Of a DNA stretch of 64,000 bases, positions 46,693 through 59,695 are shown piece by piece. The stretch is from the NCBI GenBank assembly GCA_045837725.1, contig JBEWZL010000151.1, positions 1 to 64,000 on the forward strand. The letters run 5' to 3'. The position numbers and the translations under genes are program-made. The notes under the pieces were generated by a model. That model had not been told where the DNA came from. It did not search any database and saw nothing but the letters and a program-made list of their open reading frames with translations. The DNA comes from Vermamoeba vermiformis (lineage: Eukaryota; Tubulinea; Echinamoebida). Every line of letters begins with the position of its first letter. The first letter of the stretch is position 1.

Positions 46693-47296
46693 ATGATAAG
46701 AACATTTGTAAGAAGACTACATCAAATGAGCACATCTACTTCCGCCACTCTGTCGCACAAATTTTGGACGAGCCCCAAATCCTGCGAGGAGACAGCCAAG
46801 GCCCTCCAAGAGTCCTCTATCAAGCATAAATTTGGAGTACTTACTACCTTCGATTTGAAGGCTAAAATGCACGAGAAAGGAGTTCCTTTCGATCAGGATT
46901 GCAGGATCATCGAAGTGTGCAACCCGAGCCAGGCAGCGAAAGTGCTGAAAGAAAATATGAACGTGAGCTTAGCCTTGCCATGCAGAATTTCCGTAAGTAA
47001 TACAAATGGTACTAAGTTTTTCTTTTCGATCACCTCCATCCCAAAAAAATTTCTTTGTAGTACGGCCTTTTTAAGCTAATTACTGAATCTTCGATTGCCT
47101 ATATCGCTAATCAAATTAATTTTAACAGGTTTACTCGGATAAAGGCACTACTAAAGTCGGATTTACCCTGCCATCTACAATTTTGCCGCAGTACATGGGC
47201 GACAAAGCATCGCCCGAGCTTGTCTCCGTAGCTGACGAAGTCGATCAATCCCTTGTTGCTATCGTCGAAGATGCATTGAAAGGAATTCAAAGCTAA
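46693..47296 (+). CDS. DUF302 protein, possible mitochondrial targeting
   Basis: Two exons in phase, 46693-46992 and 47129-47296, 155 residues. The core matches the DUF302 fold: FGVLTTFDLKAKMHEKG, CRIIEVCNPSQAAKVL, LALPCRISVYS. The N-terminus MIRTFVRRLHQMSTSTS is basic, hydroxylated and acid-free, as in mitochondrial presequences; an internal Met at residue 12 would remove it. DUF302 proteins are widespread in bacteria and scattered in eukaryotes, with no settled biochemical role. The gene lies tail-to-tail with the GMC oxidoreductase gene, 73 bp apart. Confidence 0.82.
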
Positions 47297-47369
47297 TTAA
47301 AACGAGATCTCGCGAGTAGAATCGTTTGTTAATAATTCTGAAATCTGTTTATACATAAACCTCTTATTC

Positions 47370-50300
47370 TTATTTTTTGCTCCAATCAGCTTTGATCATG
47401 TCCGAAAGTTTTTCCGCCATTGCAAAAGTCAAGTAGACCGTGTTAGCATCGACTGAAAAAAAAATTGGTTAGATCCGGATTTGTTTCCAAATTTGGTAAA
47501 AGGCGTACTTTGTGTAGCGAAGGCTGATGCATCGACCACGCGAACATTTGCAGTTCCTCGAACAACTAACTCGCTGTCAGTACAATCACCAACACGACAA
47601 GTACCAGTTGGATGCCATCCGACTCCGAGATCTTTTTCAATGTACTCGTCGAGATCTTGACCTGCCGCGGGAGATACAATGCCGAGATTGTATTTTTGAC
47701 CGAATGGCGTGTTTGTGATGAGATCGATCATCTTGGTCAAAAGTTTTTTCATGACAGCGCGATCGGTGTCACTCAACTTAGTGACATTATAATCAATAAG
47801 AGGCCTATAAGATATATTACTATAATACATATTAATTATGAGAATATTACTTGTGGAAAATGCTGGGTGAAGTTATCGTCACGGATCCTTCTCTGGCTTC
47901 AGGGAACAAATTGACGAGCAAAAATGAAGCACCGGGAATACCCGAGAATATACTCGATGGATTTCCCATAATAGGTTGAATGTCATATAGTGCGTATTGA
48001 CCTTCCCAGAGATAAATTTGCATGTCTGTAATGCCTGGCGCGTTGAAACCGGATGCCAAGTGCGCACTCACTCTGCGAGCCAAAAATATTAGGACTATAA
48101 TGTCTTTATATATTATATCTATGTAACTTACGGATAAGCTCCGTTGACGAGTTCAAGGGTTGGATTTGTTTGGCCAAATTTGTCAAAGTCAGCTCTGGAC
48201 GTGAACGGGAATCGAACGGATGTGTTGAACAAAAGTCGAGCTGAAAAATGCTCCCATAAGTGCTTGCCTAGATATATTGATGTTACTAACAGTCTATAGA
48301 TAATGAAGTATTATAATACTTACCGACATGAGGGTTGTGAGCCACGACTTTAATTCCGAGCGGATCCAAATCATTTTTGTCGCCAACGCCACTGACTTGA
48401 AGCAACTGAGGAGTTCCGAATGCACCACCAGCAATAATAACTTCCTAAAACAAAAATAGTTAGACATTGTTAAATTCAAAGAAAAGTTGTCAAGCTTTCG
48501 AATCTGGAAGATCAGCTGAATTAAAAAAAAGAGAAAGTGATTGCGTAGCGCGCAACCTGAGGCAAAGATTACCAGACCTGCAACGCAGGCCCAGTAACCT
48601 TAAATCCGAAGTATTATTGAATTGTTTGCAAGGCATACAAGCTCAACGGTGGCGGTTTCTTCTTGAAAAACGACGACTGTTAAAACGATGAAGCGCGGAT
48701 ACAGAGCACCTTCTCGATTGATTATAGGCGCAAATGAACTTTGAATTGTCAACCGACAATGTTCTCACGAAAAATTATGGTTCCCTATCTATTTTAGCCC
48801 TGACAAAACAACCCACAAAATGTATGCGAGATTGATCGAGATTTCGTGCATGTCGCTGGTTTGTGGCCACAAAAAAAAGGCAAAAAATAAAAAGGATTGT
48901 AGGCCCGGGTGCGAGTTCCACGCACATCCACTCGAATTGTAATTTGTTCCCTTAGTTGAAATCACCGAAGTGACAGACGAGGGGGCTATTATTGCCCAAC
49001 GCAGGCCTACATCCAATACAGGGGCAAGCAATTGCTTATTTTCTTGTATTTAGGTCAGAACGATTTTTGTTTTGGTTTTTGTGGTTGAACCCATCCACAA
49101 ATTGGAAAATTCAGAATCGCGGAAATGTACGGTGATCGTTGATTAAAATTTCGTGCGCCATCATAATACGTAAAAGTTAACATGGTAATGTGACATACCT
49201 TATTTGCATAGGCAGTGACGACGCGATTGGTAGTCAGATCGAAGTACTCGACGCCCTTAGCAACGTTGAACGATGATTTAGAATCAAATATAATTCTAAG
49301 AACGGGGCACCCAGGTTTCAAGAACAGATTGGGCCGTTGTTGGACAGCAGGTGTCAAATAGGCACTTTCGGAACTGACACGTGTCTGAGGTGACAATCGG
49401 TCAGTTCGATTCTGTCTGTAACGGAATTTCTGCCACAACGCAACTCCACTTCGTCTAGTAGCCGGCAAGTAGATTAATTCGCGCCAAGTTTTTGAAATTT
49501 CAAGTCACGTGTACGTACTGTGTAGGGTCGCCATTCTGGTCCGGCGAATAACCTCCGAAGAAACTGTCGTTGACGAGAGTGTTCAAATAATCAAATGTAA
49601 AATCTTCGAAGGCTTCAACAACGGGTCCGTTGATTTGTACTGGGCCACCCCTGATTCATGAACGAATTTAGAATCGAAATTTCATTAGAATCTTAGTGCG
49701 TACTTTCCGTGCCAAGCGCGGCATTGAGCAGGAGTAATTCCAGTGATATTAGGACTGTCGTAATAACAATAATGGTCTTCCATCTTCTTGAAGTAAGGAA
49801 GCAGATCCGCGTACTGCCAGCCTTGCGGCCATTGATTCAAAATTGAAGGACTTGGTCTTCGTGCTGATGCTCCGTAGATTTGAGACGTTCCTAATATAGC
49901 CATAATTATATTATGCTTATTAAGGTAGTACATGAATTAATTACCTCCTAATCCTTCGTAGCGAGGAGAATACACCATCCGATTATTCATGCCAGGCTGG
50001 GGAACGCTTAAATAACCTGGATCATGCGTGCTAACGAAATTAAAATTCTTCGGCAAGAAATTAAAGCCCGGAGCAAAGGGTTGTGGCGCTTTAGGGCCTA
50101 CAATCAAAAAGTTAATTTGACAGATCCTTGATCGAGGATAGGTATACTTTTACAAACCTTTGTCTAATGCTAAAACGGTCCATGAAGGATTTTCTGATAA
50201 TCTTGAGGCTACAGCGCCTCCTGCAGTGCCGACACCTGTAAAAATCTTTTAGATCCACACCGCGGTTTTATTTTTCGGTTTATTGCTTTATAATATTTTT

Positions 50301-50481
50301 AAATAATTGTTATGTATATATATAATTTAGCTAAAATTATATATATAAATTTAGCTGTTTAAAATATTTCCTTACCACAAACAATAAAATCATAACTGGC
50401 TGGTTCTGCGCGGTCTTTATTCGAACTAGCATTGCTTAGAGCAACAAAAAGTATGCAAACAACGAGCACTATTGTTTTCAT
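47370..50481 (-). CDS. secreted GMC (glucose-methanol-choline) oxidoreductase
   Basis: Eleven exons: 50481-50376, 50235-50158, 50097-49945, 49890-49704, 49650-49519, 49415-49199, 48444-48324, 48267-48132, 48072-47851, 47804-47509 and 47451-47370. A signal peptide, MKTIVLVVCILFVALSNA, leads to an FAD-binding Rossmann start DFIVCGVGTAGGAVASRLS. GMC signature regions follow: GLGGTSQIYGASARRP and EVIIAGGAFGTPQLLQVSGV. The C-terminal catalytic part has GVGWHPTGTCRVGD (active-site His) and VVDASAFATQIDANTV (with Asn in the second catalytic position). It probably oxidises an alcohol or sugar outside the cell or in the endolysosome; the substrate is not readable. Intron 6 (754 bp) is far longer than the others and contains the RNA-like fold at 48898. 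Confidence 0.92.
48898..49011. other. cloverleaf-like inverted-repeat fold inside an intron
   Basis: A 114-base segment inside intron 6 of the GMC gene. An 8-bp closing stem (TGTAGGCC at 48898-48905 with GGCCTACA at 49004-49011) encloses three hairpins: GTGCG/CGCAC with a 7-base loop at 48909-48925, TCAC/GTGA with a CGAA loop at 48962-48973, and GGGC/GCCC with a 7-base loop at 48983-48997. It is not a canonical tRNA on either strand, since the A-box and T-loop are missing. Likely a structured RNA or a small mobile-element relic. Confidence 0.4.
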
Positions 50482-50630
50482 TATGCTCGGGATATAAATA
50501 TCTAAACAGAACGAAAAAAGAATTTTCTAAAAGAAGAAAGATCCGGTGACATTTCTTACTCGGAAGAAATGTTTATTTTACATATCTGACCGCTTTATAT
50601 ATGTACATGTGTTATTATTAGCAGTCTTTC

Positions 50631-52748
50631 TTAATATCCACCGTCTTCTTCGGCAATGTAGCGGTTAAAATATTTGACGTAGTTTTTGTACTTATCAAAA
50701 CTCGTTCCAAACAGTCCGACCAAGTTATTTACACTATAATACGACAATCGTTAATATATATAACAAAAAACTAGTGTTTAAGAAAATAATAATCTCGTGT
50801 AACGGCAGATCCGATCCGTTACAAAAAAAAATTGGTGGAATACTTCTTAGTATTTAAATATACTTACTATTGGTGGCTCTCAGCATATACATGATGTCCT
50901 CCAGGAAATTCGACGTAATCAGCGCCACCTTTCAGCTGTTTAGCGACGTCATACCCGCTCTTCTTATTCATCCAAGTGTCCTCGCCGTAAATAAACAAAG
51001 TTTTGATTCTTTCGCTTAAATTAGGAAGGTCTTGTATGAGTGGCTTTTTAGCCCAAGCTACGGAAATAAACAGCATTAATTAAATGTACGGACTTTCCTC
51101 GATCCAACCAAAAAGAAATTTAAATTGACTTCATCAAATAATAATAGCATAAAGCTATTATATAAATATGCAAGTATATGTATCGAAGAATGTATTTAAG
51201 CATACCTGACAAAGGAATCGAACAAGCAACAAAAGCTGCTTCACCGCTCGGATGTTGAGCGAGACAATGATAAACGTAACTGTTGAACGCGATTATTAGT
51301 ATTTATCGTATATATTGATCATATTTAATGCACTAAACGTACTTAGTAACGCTATCATCGTCGTAGATGTGTCTGAACTTGGCGACAAGATCCGGTCTGA
51401 ATTTTGAAACAAGTCCAGGGCCTAATATAAAGTACTTAGTATCATTACTATTACTGCCATAAAGCTAAATATGATATATTTTATTCATAAAGTATTTTAA
51501 TCTCGTGTACTCGAGCTATTGCTAATCAGAATTGTAATTGTTTTTTGTATCTTAGCAATTTAATTGTACACTTGTCTAAAGCTATTATTAATATATATAT
51601 ATGCAGTACTTACCATAAGGACCAGCTAATCTAACTAATTCTACTGGATTCTTGGAGATGGATCCAACAAGACCACGAATAACACGCCATCTCAAGTTTG
51701 GTTTTTGCGTTTCGTCTTCTTTAGGCTTTTCAGGGACTAAAATAAGTCGTTAATATTAATTCGTATAATTTTAAAGCTACTAACCTCCCCATGGATCGCA
51801 CAGGATCAATTTTTCAACTTTTTCTGGATTTTTCAATGCGTAGTGAGCAGCAATATAAGCACCAAATGAATGGCCTATATGTGTTATATAAATGTTAGAA
51901 TAATTCTTGAAATGAATAAATCAAGATGACATACCGAATAAATTGAATTTTTCTAATTGTTCTTTCTCGGCCCAACTGTGGATCGAGTCAACAAAGTATT
52001 TTTGTCCTTCTTCAGGTGTCTTGCCTATAATACATCATTAATATTATTTTAATTAGGTTCCAGTCATCTGTACTTCGCAGATGCAGTCGATCGGAAGATT
52101 TTCAGAATTCTCCGATAGCAAACGGTTGGCTTACCTTTGAATGGAACACGGCTGCTACGTCCAAATCCAAGCAAATCTATCGCATAGACAGTATAGTACT
52201 TCGATAGCTCGTCGAGATTGCTTTGGGAAAGTCGCGTGAGCATCACATCCGTTTTTGAAATTCAAATAAATTACTTACCATGACCATAATCCTATGCCAG
52301 AACTAAAGCCGTGAACGAGTACTATTAAATTATGTTAATAAAATTGTTTCGAGCAGATTTTATTTGAAAATTACCAATTGGCGGGCCGGATCCCAAAATA
52401 ACTGTATTAATAAATATGTCGTTGCCTTTAGCATCCTGGCCAATATTAACCATGCGTTGCTGATACGGAGTTTTAACGCCTGAATTTTTAAAATTAATAC
52501 AAAGCCAGATTTCGTCGTGTAAAGTTGTTACCTTTCAACATCCGAGCTTCAGCTGCCGCTAAAGTATCTACACTGCTAGGAATCCATTTTAATGATGGGA
52601 TTTTTAATTTATCCCACCAACTCAACTGCTTTTTCTCGACGATGACGTCGCCAGTTGGTGCATCGAAGACTTTTTCTTCAATAGTCGAATTGTCCAATCG
52701 CGTAAATGCGACTCTATTATCTTTGTTTACTTCGTTGTTCTTCTCCAT
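50631..52748 (-). CDS. ABHD4/5-like alpha/beta hydrolase
   Basis: Twelve short exons in phase, from 52748-52532 to 50733-50631, 399 residues. The sequence follows the ABHD4/ABHD5 (CGI-58) plan: [33 protein letters not shown], the nucleophile elbow [27 protein letters not shown], and the C-terminal [11 protein letters not shown]. The nucleophile is Ser, as in ABHD4 (an N-acyl phospholipase-type lipase), not Asn as in ABHD5. The HX4D motif linked to acyltransferase activity reads HVYAES here, with E instead of D. It probably acts on membrane or storage lipids. An in-frame upstream ATG at 52799 would add 17 residues. Introns are GATC-rich. Confidence 0.88.
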
Positions 52749-53234
52749 TCTGCGTTGCTTAAAAATGCTTTGTTTTGTCGCAACAGTTTTTGTCAGCACA
52801 GATTTGACCAGCGGCGAACTGAATAATTTCGAGAACGTGCGTAATGAAGCCAGTGTGATCGTGTCAAATGAAACTATTGCGTGGTACTCTTTGCGACATC
52901 GCTATTTGAATGCTGACGTAATTAATTGTTTCGCAGTTTTTTACGGCGCACGGAAAAACGGACATCCTAGAAAACTCGCCGTTATTCCGAAATTGAAATA
53001 TCAGAGCCATGAATTCACCAAATAAAAAGATAGTACGTGATCATGTTATCAAAAATCTAATTGCTCGCTCCGAAAAGATCCCTAAGATCTTCCGAAATTC
53101 AGATCTTCATAACTTCTCGGCTCTACTAGCGCAATATTTATATATACCAATACTCCTTCGTTAAAATTAATAAATACTATAAACCTATGCTACTGGATTG
53201 AAAGAAAATTCATTTTTATCAATTTTTGTTTTGA
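52749..53234. other. gap between two minus-strand genes
   Basis: About 490 bp containing the promoter of the ABHD-like gene and the 3' end of the CDC123-like gene. A plus-strand frame opposite the ABHD first exon continues here but looks like a shadow. No further feature is seen. Confidence 0.4.
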
Positions 53235-55584
53235 CTACTTGCGCAGTTGTCGTTTTTGATACAAATAAAAGTTAGCACCTAACACTAGCACCGACAGCAC
53301 TATAAGACCTTGTGTCCAGTATATTACTGACGCAGGTGTCTTGTAATACGAGCCAATAATGTCTAGGCAGTGGTTGGGCAATGCTGCTGTGAGCTGTTCT
53401 GTCTCGATCGGTGCCTCGACTATTCGGAATGTGAAGGGGCCTGCAAAGGCTATTGTTAATATAAGGTCTCGGGTACTATCATTAAATAGTAACAACTAAG
53501 CACTAAACATTTGCTGTACTGCAAAAAAATCGTGCCAAAGTACCAGATCGGATCGTTACAAAAAAGAGATTGCAATACAAGTGCTGCATATATAATAATG
53601 CTTGATGCGTGTAACATAATATATGACTTACCGTCCAAAATGATATCTCTATCGTGCTTCCAGCTGAACAAACAGGCGGATGTGTTTGAATGGAACGGAT
53701 TCAGCTCGACAATCAACACTGCAATTAAACAGCAATTAGATAATTAAATATAATATAAAGCACTAATGAACGTGTATTAAGGCACAATATTGCTAGAATA
53801 AGCAATTGAAATGTAATTTTTTCGTTTCTTTTAAAAATGTTGGATGTGGCACGTACCTTTATCATCGACAATAGCCAAATCGAGCACATAAGACTGCAAC
53901 TTGATCTTGTCCTTGATCTTATCAAACAGCGCTAATATCTCGTGCTGGACCGTGTCTTTCTTCGGGGCCAATTTTCTAAAGTAAAGTCCGCTCTCGTACT
54001 GCGACAACGCTGTAATTTTTCCTTTGCTGACGAACGCGCGAAATTCCATCGAAATATCAACTGGCACGAATTTTCGAACGACCAATTTGGACTTGAAGAA
54101 ATCGGGGTACTCTATGTCGGTGATCAGATCTTCGCGGATGCGATAACTTTTCACGAGCAACTCTACGGCCTCTTTGCCCGATGTAACCTATTCATTATAT
54201 ACATTAGTACTCTAAACATTATATGCTTATTCGATCATTAAGAAGAATTAATCTAAGGAGGATCCGGATCGACAATAAAATTTTTAGCTAGAGCCTTAAA
54301 TTAAATCAACTTGAACATAGTACTAATAACATATCCACTATATAACAATAATATACTACTAGTATTAATGCTTAGCACTTACTCTCATCGACTCGTTCAA
54401 AGCAGCTACCCACGCAATGGCTTGTCTGTTCGTGTCTTGCGAGTCAATGTGATGCAACTTGCGCTTAAATAACGCTCTAATATATAAATAGGATCGTTAA
54501 TATAAGTAATAATTATATCTTTAGAAGTCTTAAACTACGGCTTTAATTTTGTCGGATGCATCCGCTGAAATATTTATCCGGATAATAACCTTGATAAAAT
54601 AAGTGGTATATATAGTGAGTACGTACTTGGTCTTTTCGTTCTCTTTATCAGCTGCAACGTCTTTGGGACTGCGGTGACTCAATTTGATAAAGGCTCCGGA
54701 TGCACCGTACTTCTTGATAGCAACGTCTAATCGCCACTCAATATCCTATTGAATATTATTAGTTATATGACCATAGGATTGAATATAAAGCACTCAATTA
54801 ACGAAAGGCATGATGAGTTTCGCAGATCTGTTATTAAAATCTGCGTGCTTACAACGCGAGCTTTCATAGGCATGTTATGAATATAAATGTATATTATTAC
54901 TCATATATTAACAGGTTTTATAATTAATTTCAATACTGTATTTAAAGATTCGTTGTGTAACGGATCAAAATCATGAAAATCAGATCTTGCTCGAAAATTT
55001 TTGTTTAGCATTACTTATGGCTAAAATATTAATACTATACTAATTTATCTCGTGCACATGGTCTAAAATTCAAAATTACCTTCAGCAGATCGACTTCCTT
55101 TTGCGTCAGTTCATTTATGCGTGATCTTCGTGACGTGTAATAACTATTGGCCTTTAAAATAGCCTCTCCTTCCCTGTATTACAAATATTAATGTCAAGTT
55201 AGAAACCACGTCATAAAGGCTCGTAGAAAAAATTTTCATGAAGGATTGAGACTCAATATTTGAAAATGACTTCTAAAATTAAGAATAATTCGCGCATAGC
55301 TGTAAATAAGATACAATCTTCTTATTAAACGAATTCTTTTTATCCTTGGGCCCGGTAAAATTACAAAATTTTTGGTGAATTAATTTTTAAATTGAAACTC
55401 GGTTCAATAAGACTTACTTTGGTGATAACGGCAGTACTTGCGTATCAAATGTATATTCTTGCAATTGGTCGATCCAAGTATCAATAGAGAACTTGTACAA
55501 GAACTCTTTCTTTTTGAATCCGTCAATGTTGTCTTCCAAAATGTTAGGAGGCAGTTCAATCGAGTCCCAAAGTTCCCAATCCAT
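53235..55584 (-). CDS. CDC123-like ATP-grasp protein with C-terminal membrane anchor
   Basis: Seven exons in phase: 55584-55418, 55173-55080, 54745-54627, 54476-54383, 54187-53857, 53718-53632 and 53440-53235. 365 residues. The D123/CDC123 family is recognised by EVDLLKDIEWRLDVAIKKYG, GAFIKLSHRSPKD, LVVRKFVPVDISMEFRAFVS, KITALSQYESGLYF and VLIVELNPFHSNTSACLFSW (metal-binding Asp/Glu/Asn). CDC123 helps assemble translation factor eIF2. Unlike the standard protein, this one ends with a hydrophobic helix, IYWTQGLIVLSVLVLGANFY, and the basic QKRQLRK, as in a tail-anchored protein. It may be a membrane-bound paralogue; a second, soluble CDC123 would then be expected elsewhere. Confidence 0.85.
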
Positions 55585-56156
55585 ATTTAAATATCAATAT
55601 ATAATATGTACAAATTGTGTTGCTTATTGCAGGAGTGAATTCGAATTAATTTAATTTTCCGTTTTTCAGTTAGGAAGACTACCGAACTGAATCCGGCATC
55701 TCTTACAGGAATAATATCATTTGCACGTGTATTTTATCGTTACTCAACAATTTTCAAGTAATAAGAGCTCAATTGAATTGGTTTTGGGAAATGTTTTTAA
55801 AATAGTGGATGTGGTTACGATTCTTTTAACCTTAAATTAATATAAAATATGGATATCAAACAATTTGTAGTGATAATTTCAGAAAATACTAACATAACGC
55901 GCATGCTCATCTGCCAATCTGTGATCTCGAATAAGGTTCAATTCCTTTGCGGAATGATGTCTAATTTTAACTAGTTTCAATATTATTAATGGCCTTATAT
56001 TATTTAAGCAAAGATAGGGCTGTGGTATTGTTAACAGGAATGAGCGAATTAAAAGTAACGGTAACTTTCAAATTTTGTTTTCGCTCGCTAATTAAATGCT
56101 CACGACAACTGTGACTTGTACATATTTATAATTATATATAGTGGGCGATATATCAC
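55585..56156. other. intergenic gap between divergent genes
   Basis: 570 bp between the CDC123-like gene (minus) and PDK1 (plus), presumably carrying both promoters. AT-rich, with no other feature seen. Confidence 0.5.
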
Positions 56157-59100
56157 ATGGCAGAACCGCGAATAACTATTGTTGAAGACGACAGGCCCTC
56201 ATCTGTCGTTATCAAAAAGAAACGATTGGAAGATTTTGATTTAGGCGAAGTTATTGGCGACGGTGCTTTTGGTGCAGTAAGTAGTGATTATATTTGCAGT
56301 AATTAGTGCGATTATAACCGATAGAATTTAAATTAATTTTTTTATTAAATTTACAATTTATCGATTCTGCGGTATTACCACCGTAAAATAGAAATCATCG
56401 TGCATTATGCGTGTTATTAAATTTATCAGTTAATTTAATGAGTATTTTCGGCATAATTATTCAATTTGTTCATGAAGCGCCATTTGATCGCATCTAAATT
56501 CTCATTTCACCGATTTAATAAGAAAAGCTTCGTGCAATTATTTAATAACGATTTATTATCCTATTTTTCGCCATTTACGCGACCTGACTACTTTTCAACG
56601 CGGATTTCCCTCCGCACTGATCAAGCGCTCATTTTAATTATTAAAATTTGAATTAAATCGCTCGATTTGACTTTATGATATTTACTCTACATTAATATAG
56701 TTTATCCAACGCCAAAACTTTTTAAAGTTTAAAAAACGGTTCGATCGACTAACTTTAATTCTTGAATCAAAAATATACGATCCAGCTATCAATATCAAGC
56801 TCAATATATATACTTGCATATTTAGTAACAATTTTCTGAAAATTTACTCGCGATATTGATCGAATGGCGCGTTCGAATACTTTTGTCCAAATTAGTAAAG
56901 TGCAGTGTATCTCGTGGCAAGATCTTAACCTTACCGCCAATACCAATATATTTGTTATATATAGCTATATATAGGTTCATATGATCCTGTATGCTATTCG
57001 CCGTAAAAAACGAGATCGCGCGCACAGGCGATCTGAAACCATTTTGAATCAGCTTATTATAAGCATCAATACATATTTGATATATTATTATAGTAATGAA
57101 GATGTACCTTATTATATATTATTAACTCCCTTCTTAACAATCGCTACGCTTAGATCCTACATCCGGATTCAAATTTTCATTTTATTTAGAACGAAATGTG
57201 ATGTTATTGCTATAGTATATTAACCTTGTTTTTATATAGGTCTTCGAAGCTACAGACAAAGAAACAAATGAAAAATACGCGATCAAACAGCTGAACAAAA
57301 GCCACATCCAAAAAACAGGCAAGAGCAAGTACGTGCTCTCAGAACGTGATCTCATGTCGCGCTGTCAACACGCTAACATCGTGCAGCTGTTTTATACTTT
57401 TCAGGACAAAGAGCACTTGTGTATCCTTTAGTCAATCGACCTACATCCAGTTTTTTTTTGAAATTTTTCTTTTATCGCAGTATAGACTATATTATATATT
57501 ATAACCCTAATATTTGTTATATATTTTGTTATCCTTAATTCTATATTTAGATTACGTACTAGAATTCGCAGCCCACGGAGAACTTTTGACCCACATTAGA
57601 AAAGTAAGTTCGGATCTACTAATAATGTTTGAATTACGAACCAACATATATGCCCTAATATTATATTATAGTTATATATTTAACTAACCTATTTTATTTT
57701 AGCACGGTACACTCGCGTTGCCAGTTACAGCCTTTTACGCCGCAGAAATTATTTGTGCCTTAGAGTACTTGCATTCGAATGGCATTGTGCATCGTGACTT
57801 GAAGGTAAGTACTATAGTATATACATACACTGTAGTTCTTGCAATTGTTTCCATTAAGACCAGATCCGCATCTGGTACAAAAAATTGTTAAATAATTATT
57901 TTTTTTAATTATTATAATGAGTCGTAGCAGATACCCAAAATAGCATATATGCCTATATTATACTAATACGCGTATTATTATAGCCCGAAAATATTTTGTT
58001 GAACAACGAATGGCACGTAAAGCTAACGGACTTTGGCGAAGCGAAGATAATTGGTACTGAGCCTGGTGCTCGTTCAGGATCATTCGTAGGCACAGCTGAA
58101 TATATGAGTCCTGAACTCGTGAACGATAGATCGTCTTATTTGGCCTCGGATCTTTGGGCTTTAGGTACGCATCCGCCGTTACACGGGCTTACTCAACAAC
58201 TTACACTCATATTTAATATAAAATAATAATACATATGATATATATGATATATATAGAGTATAATCACTATAGAAAATAGCATACGTTCTGAGTTTTCAAA
58301 ATTTCGAATGCAGATCTGGCTTACTTTTACTTCAATTAATTTAAAAATACGTCGAGTATTGATTATTTAATATATATAGGTTGTATTATATATCAGATGA
58401 TCTCTGGTCGACCGCCGTTCAGAGGAGTAACTCCGTACATGACGCTCGAGAAGATCAAGAAAGCAAAAGAAAGTTTAGTCTTTCCTCAAGGATTTCCGAC
58501 AGTAGCGCAAGATTTAATATCGAGACTACTAGTTATAGATCCTATGGAGAGATTGGGCGCTAAGAATTATGCTGATCTGAAAGCACATCCGTTCTTTTAT
58601 AATACAAAATTTGATAGTTTATCGAAGATGACTCCTCCTGTTATGGCACCTCTTAATCATCAATTAATATGGACTGAAGGTACGTTATAAGCTCTTTTCA
58701 TAACCATTTTTCGGATGCGATCCGAATTTTTAAATTTAAATTTCTTAGTAATAAATAAATTATTTAATTATTCGTATAGACGTGCTAAAAGAAGAAGAAG
58801 AAAGAAAACAAAGGCTACGAGAAGAAGAAAAGAAACGATGGGAAAAGTTTTTATTCGGCGATGAGAATATTTTGGCCTCAGGCTTAGTCTACAAACGAAG
58901 AAAATTGAGCATTAAATTGCGTCAATTAATTTTAACCGATGGACCGCGATTATTCTACTTGGATCCGAAGAAAATGGAGTTCAAGGGCGAAATTCCTTGG
59001 TCGCTCATTCAAAAAGTCGAGATCCGAACTGATATTATGTGGAAGGTCCATACGGTACGTATTAGTATTATACATTTATAATATCAAGCCATATTATTAT

Positions 59101-59326
59101 TTTTTAACTGCGATCCGAATCAACAAAAAAAAAATTTCTATGGATCGGATCCGTTTTGATTATCACGACGATTTTTCGCTTCAAATCGATAGTAATGTTA
59201 TTTTATACTTAGCCCAAGCGAATTTATCACTTGGAAGATGTACAAAAGAATTCTCAGCGATGGGAAGAAGAAATCAACAAATTGAAAGAAAAAAGCCGTC
59301 AAAAGCTTGCGAGCAAAGAAAAATAA
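56157..59326 (+). CDS. PDK1: 3-phosphoinositide-dependent protein kinase 1
   Basis: Eight exons in phase: 56157-56276, 57240-57420, 57551-57603, 57703-57804, 57984-58164, 58380-58679, 58780-59054 and 59213-59326. 441 residues. Kinase motifs in order: [11 protein letters not shown] (glycine loop), YAIKQL (catalytic Lys), the PIF-pocket helix [28 protein letters not shown], and the activation loop [17 protein letters not shown], which is diagnostic of PDK1 (the Ser is its autophosphorylation site). A coiled linker ([17 protein letters not shown]) and a C-terminal PH domain follow ([20 protein letters not shown] to [19 protein letters not shown]). It should phosphorylate the activation loop of AGC kinases at the membrane. 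The first intron is 963 bp, much longer than the rest. Confidence 0.95.
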
Positions 59327-59695
59327 GCCTAAAAAGGCTAATTAAATACAGAAAAAGAATAAGGACGAAGGTAACATTAGTACATTATGAAACGTAGTCG
59401 TAATTCTATTCGAGTGAGAGTTAGACTAGGAAATAAATCGTGTATTTTTGAAGATTATTGTTATTTTTTTTTAATCAAAATTGGTCCACTTCATTAGGCT
59501 AAATATAAGCCAGCTTTATTTGAAAACAGATGGCCGCACAGTTATTCAAAAAACTAATTCATTCCAGAAGTCCCGATCTAAATCTATTGAACTAGACCTT
59601 CCTTAAAATCGTCACTAAAAGTTGCGAATATTACGGGATCGATAGAAGTACGGATGGCACCAGCGTCGCTACGATAGTTTGCTCATTCTTTGGGT
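59327..59695. other. 3' UTR and spacer before the tRNA-like gene
   Basis: About 370 bp. AATAAATCG near 59430 may serve as the PDK1 polyadenylation region. Nothing else stands out. Confidence 0.4.

Noticed and set aside
48898-49011. The intron fold as a canonical tRNA.
   Set aside because: The closing stem fits, but the element is 114 bases long, has no A-box or TTCRA T-loop on either strand and no anticodon arm with a sensible loop.
52525-53025. A 166-residue plus-strand frame opposite the ABHD-like first exon.
   Set aside because: The minus-strand exon is clearly coding and joined to eleven others in phase; the plus frame has no recognisable motif.
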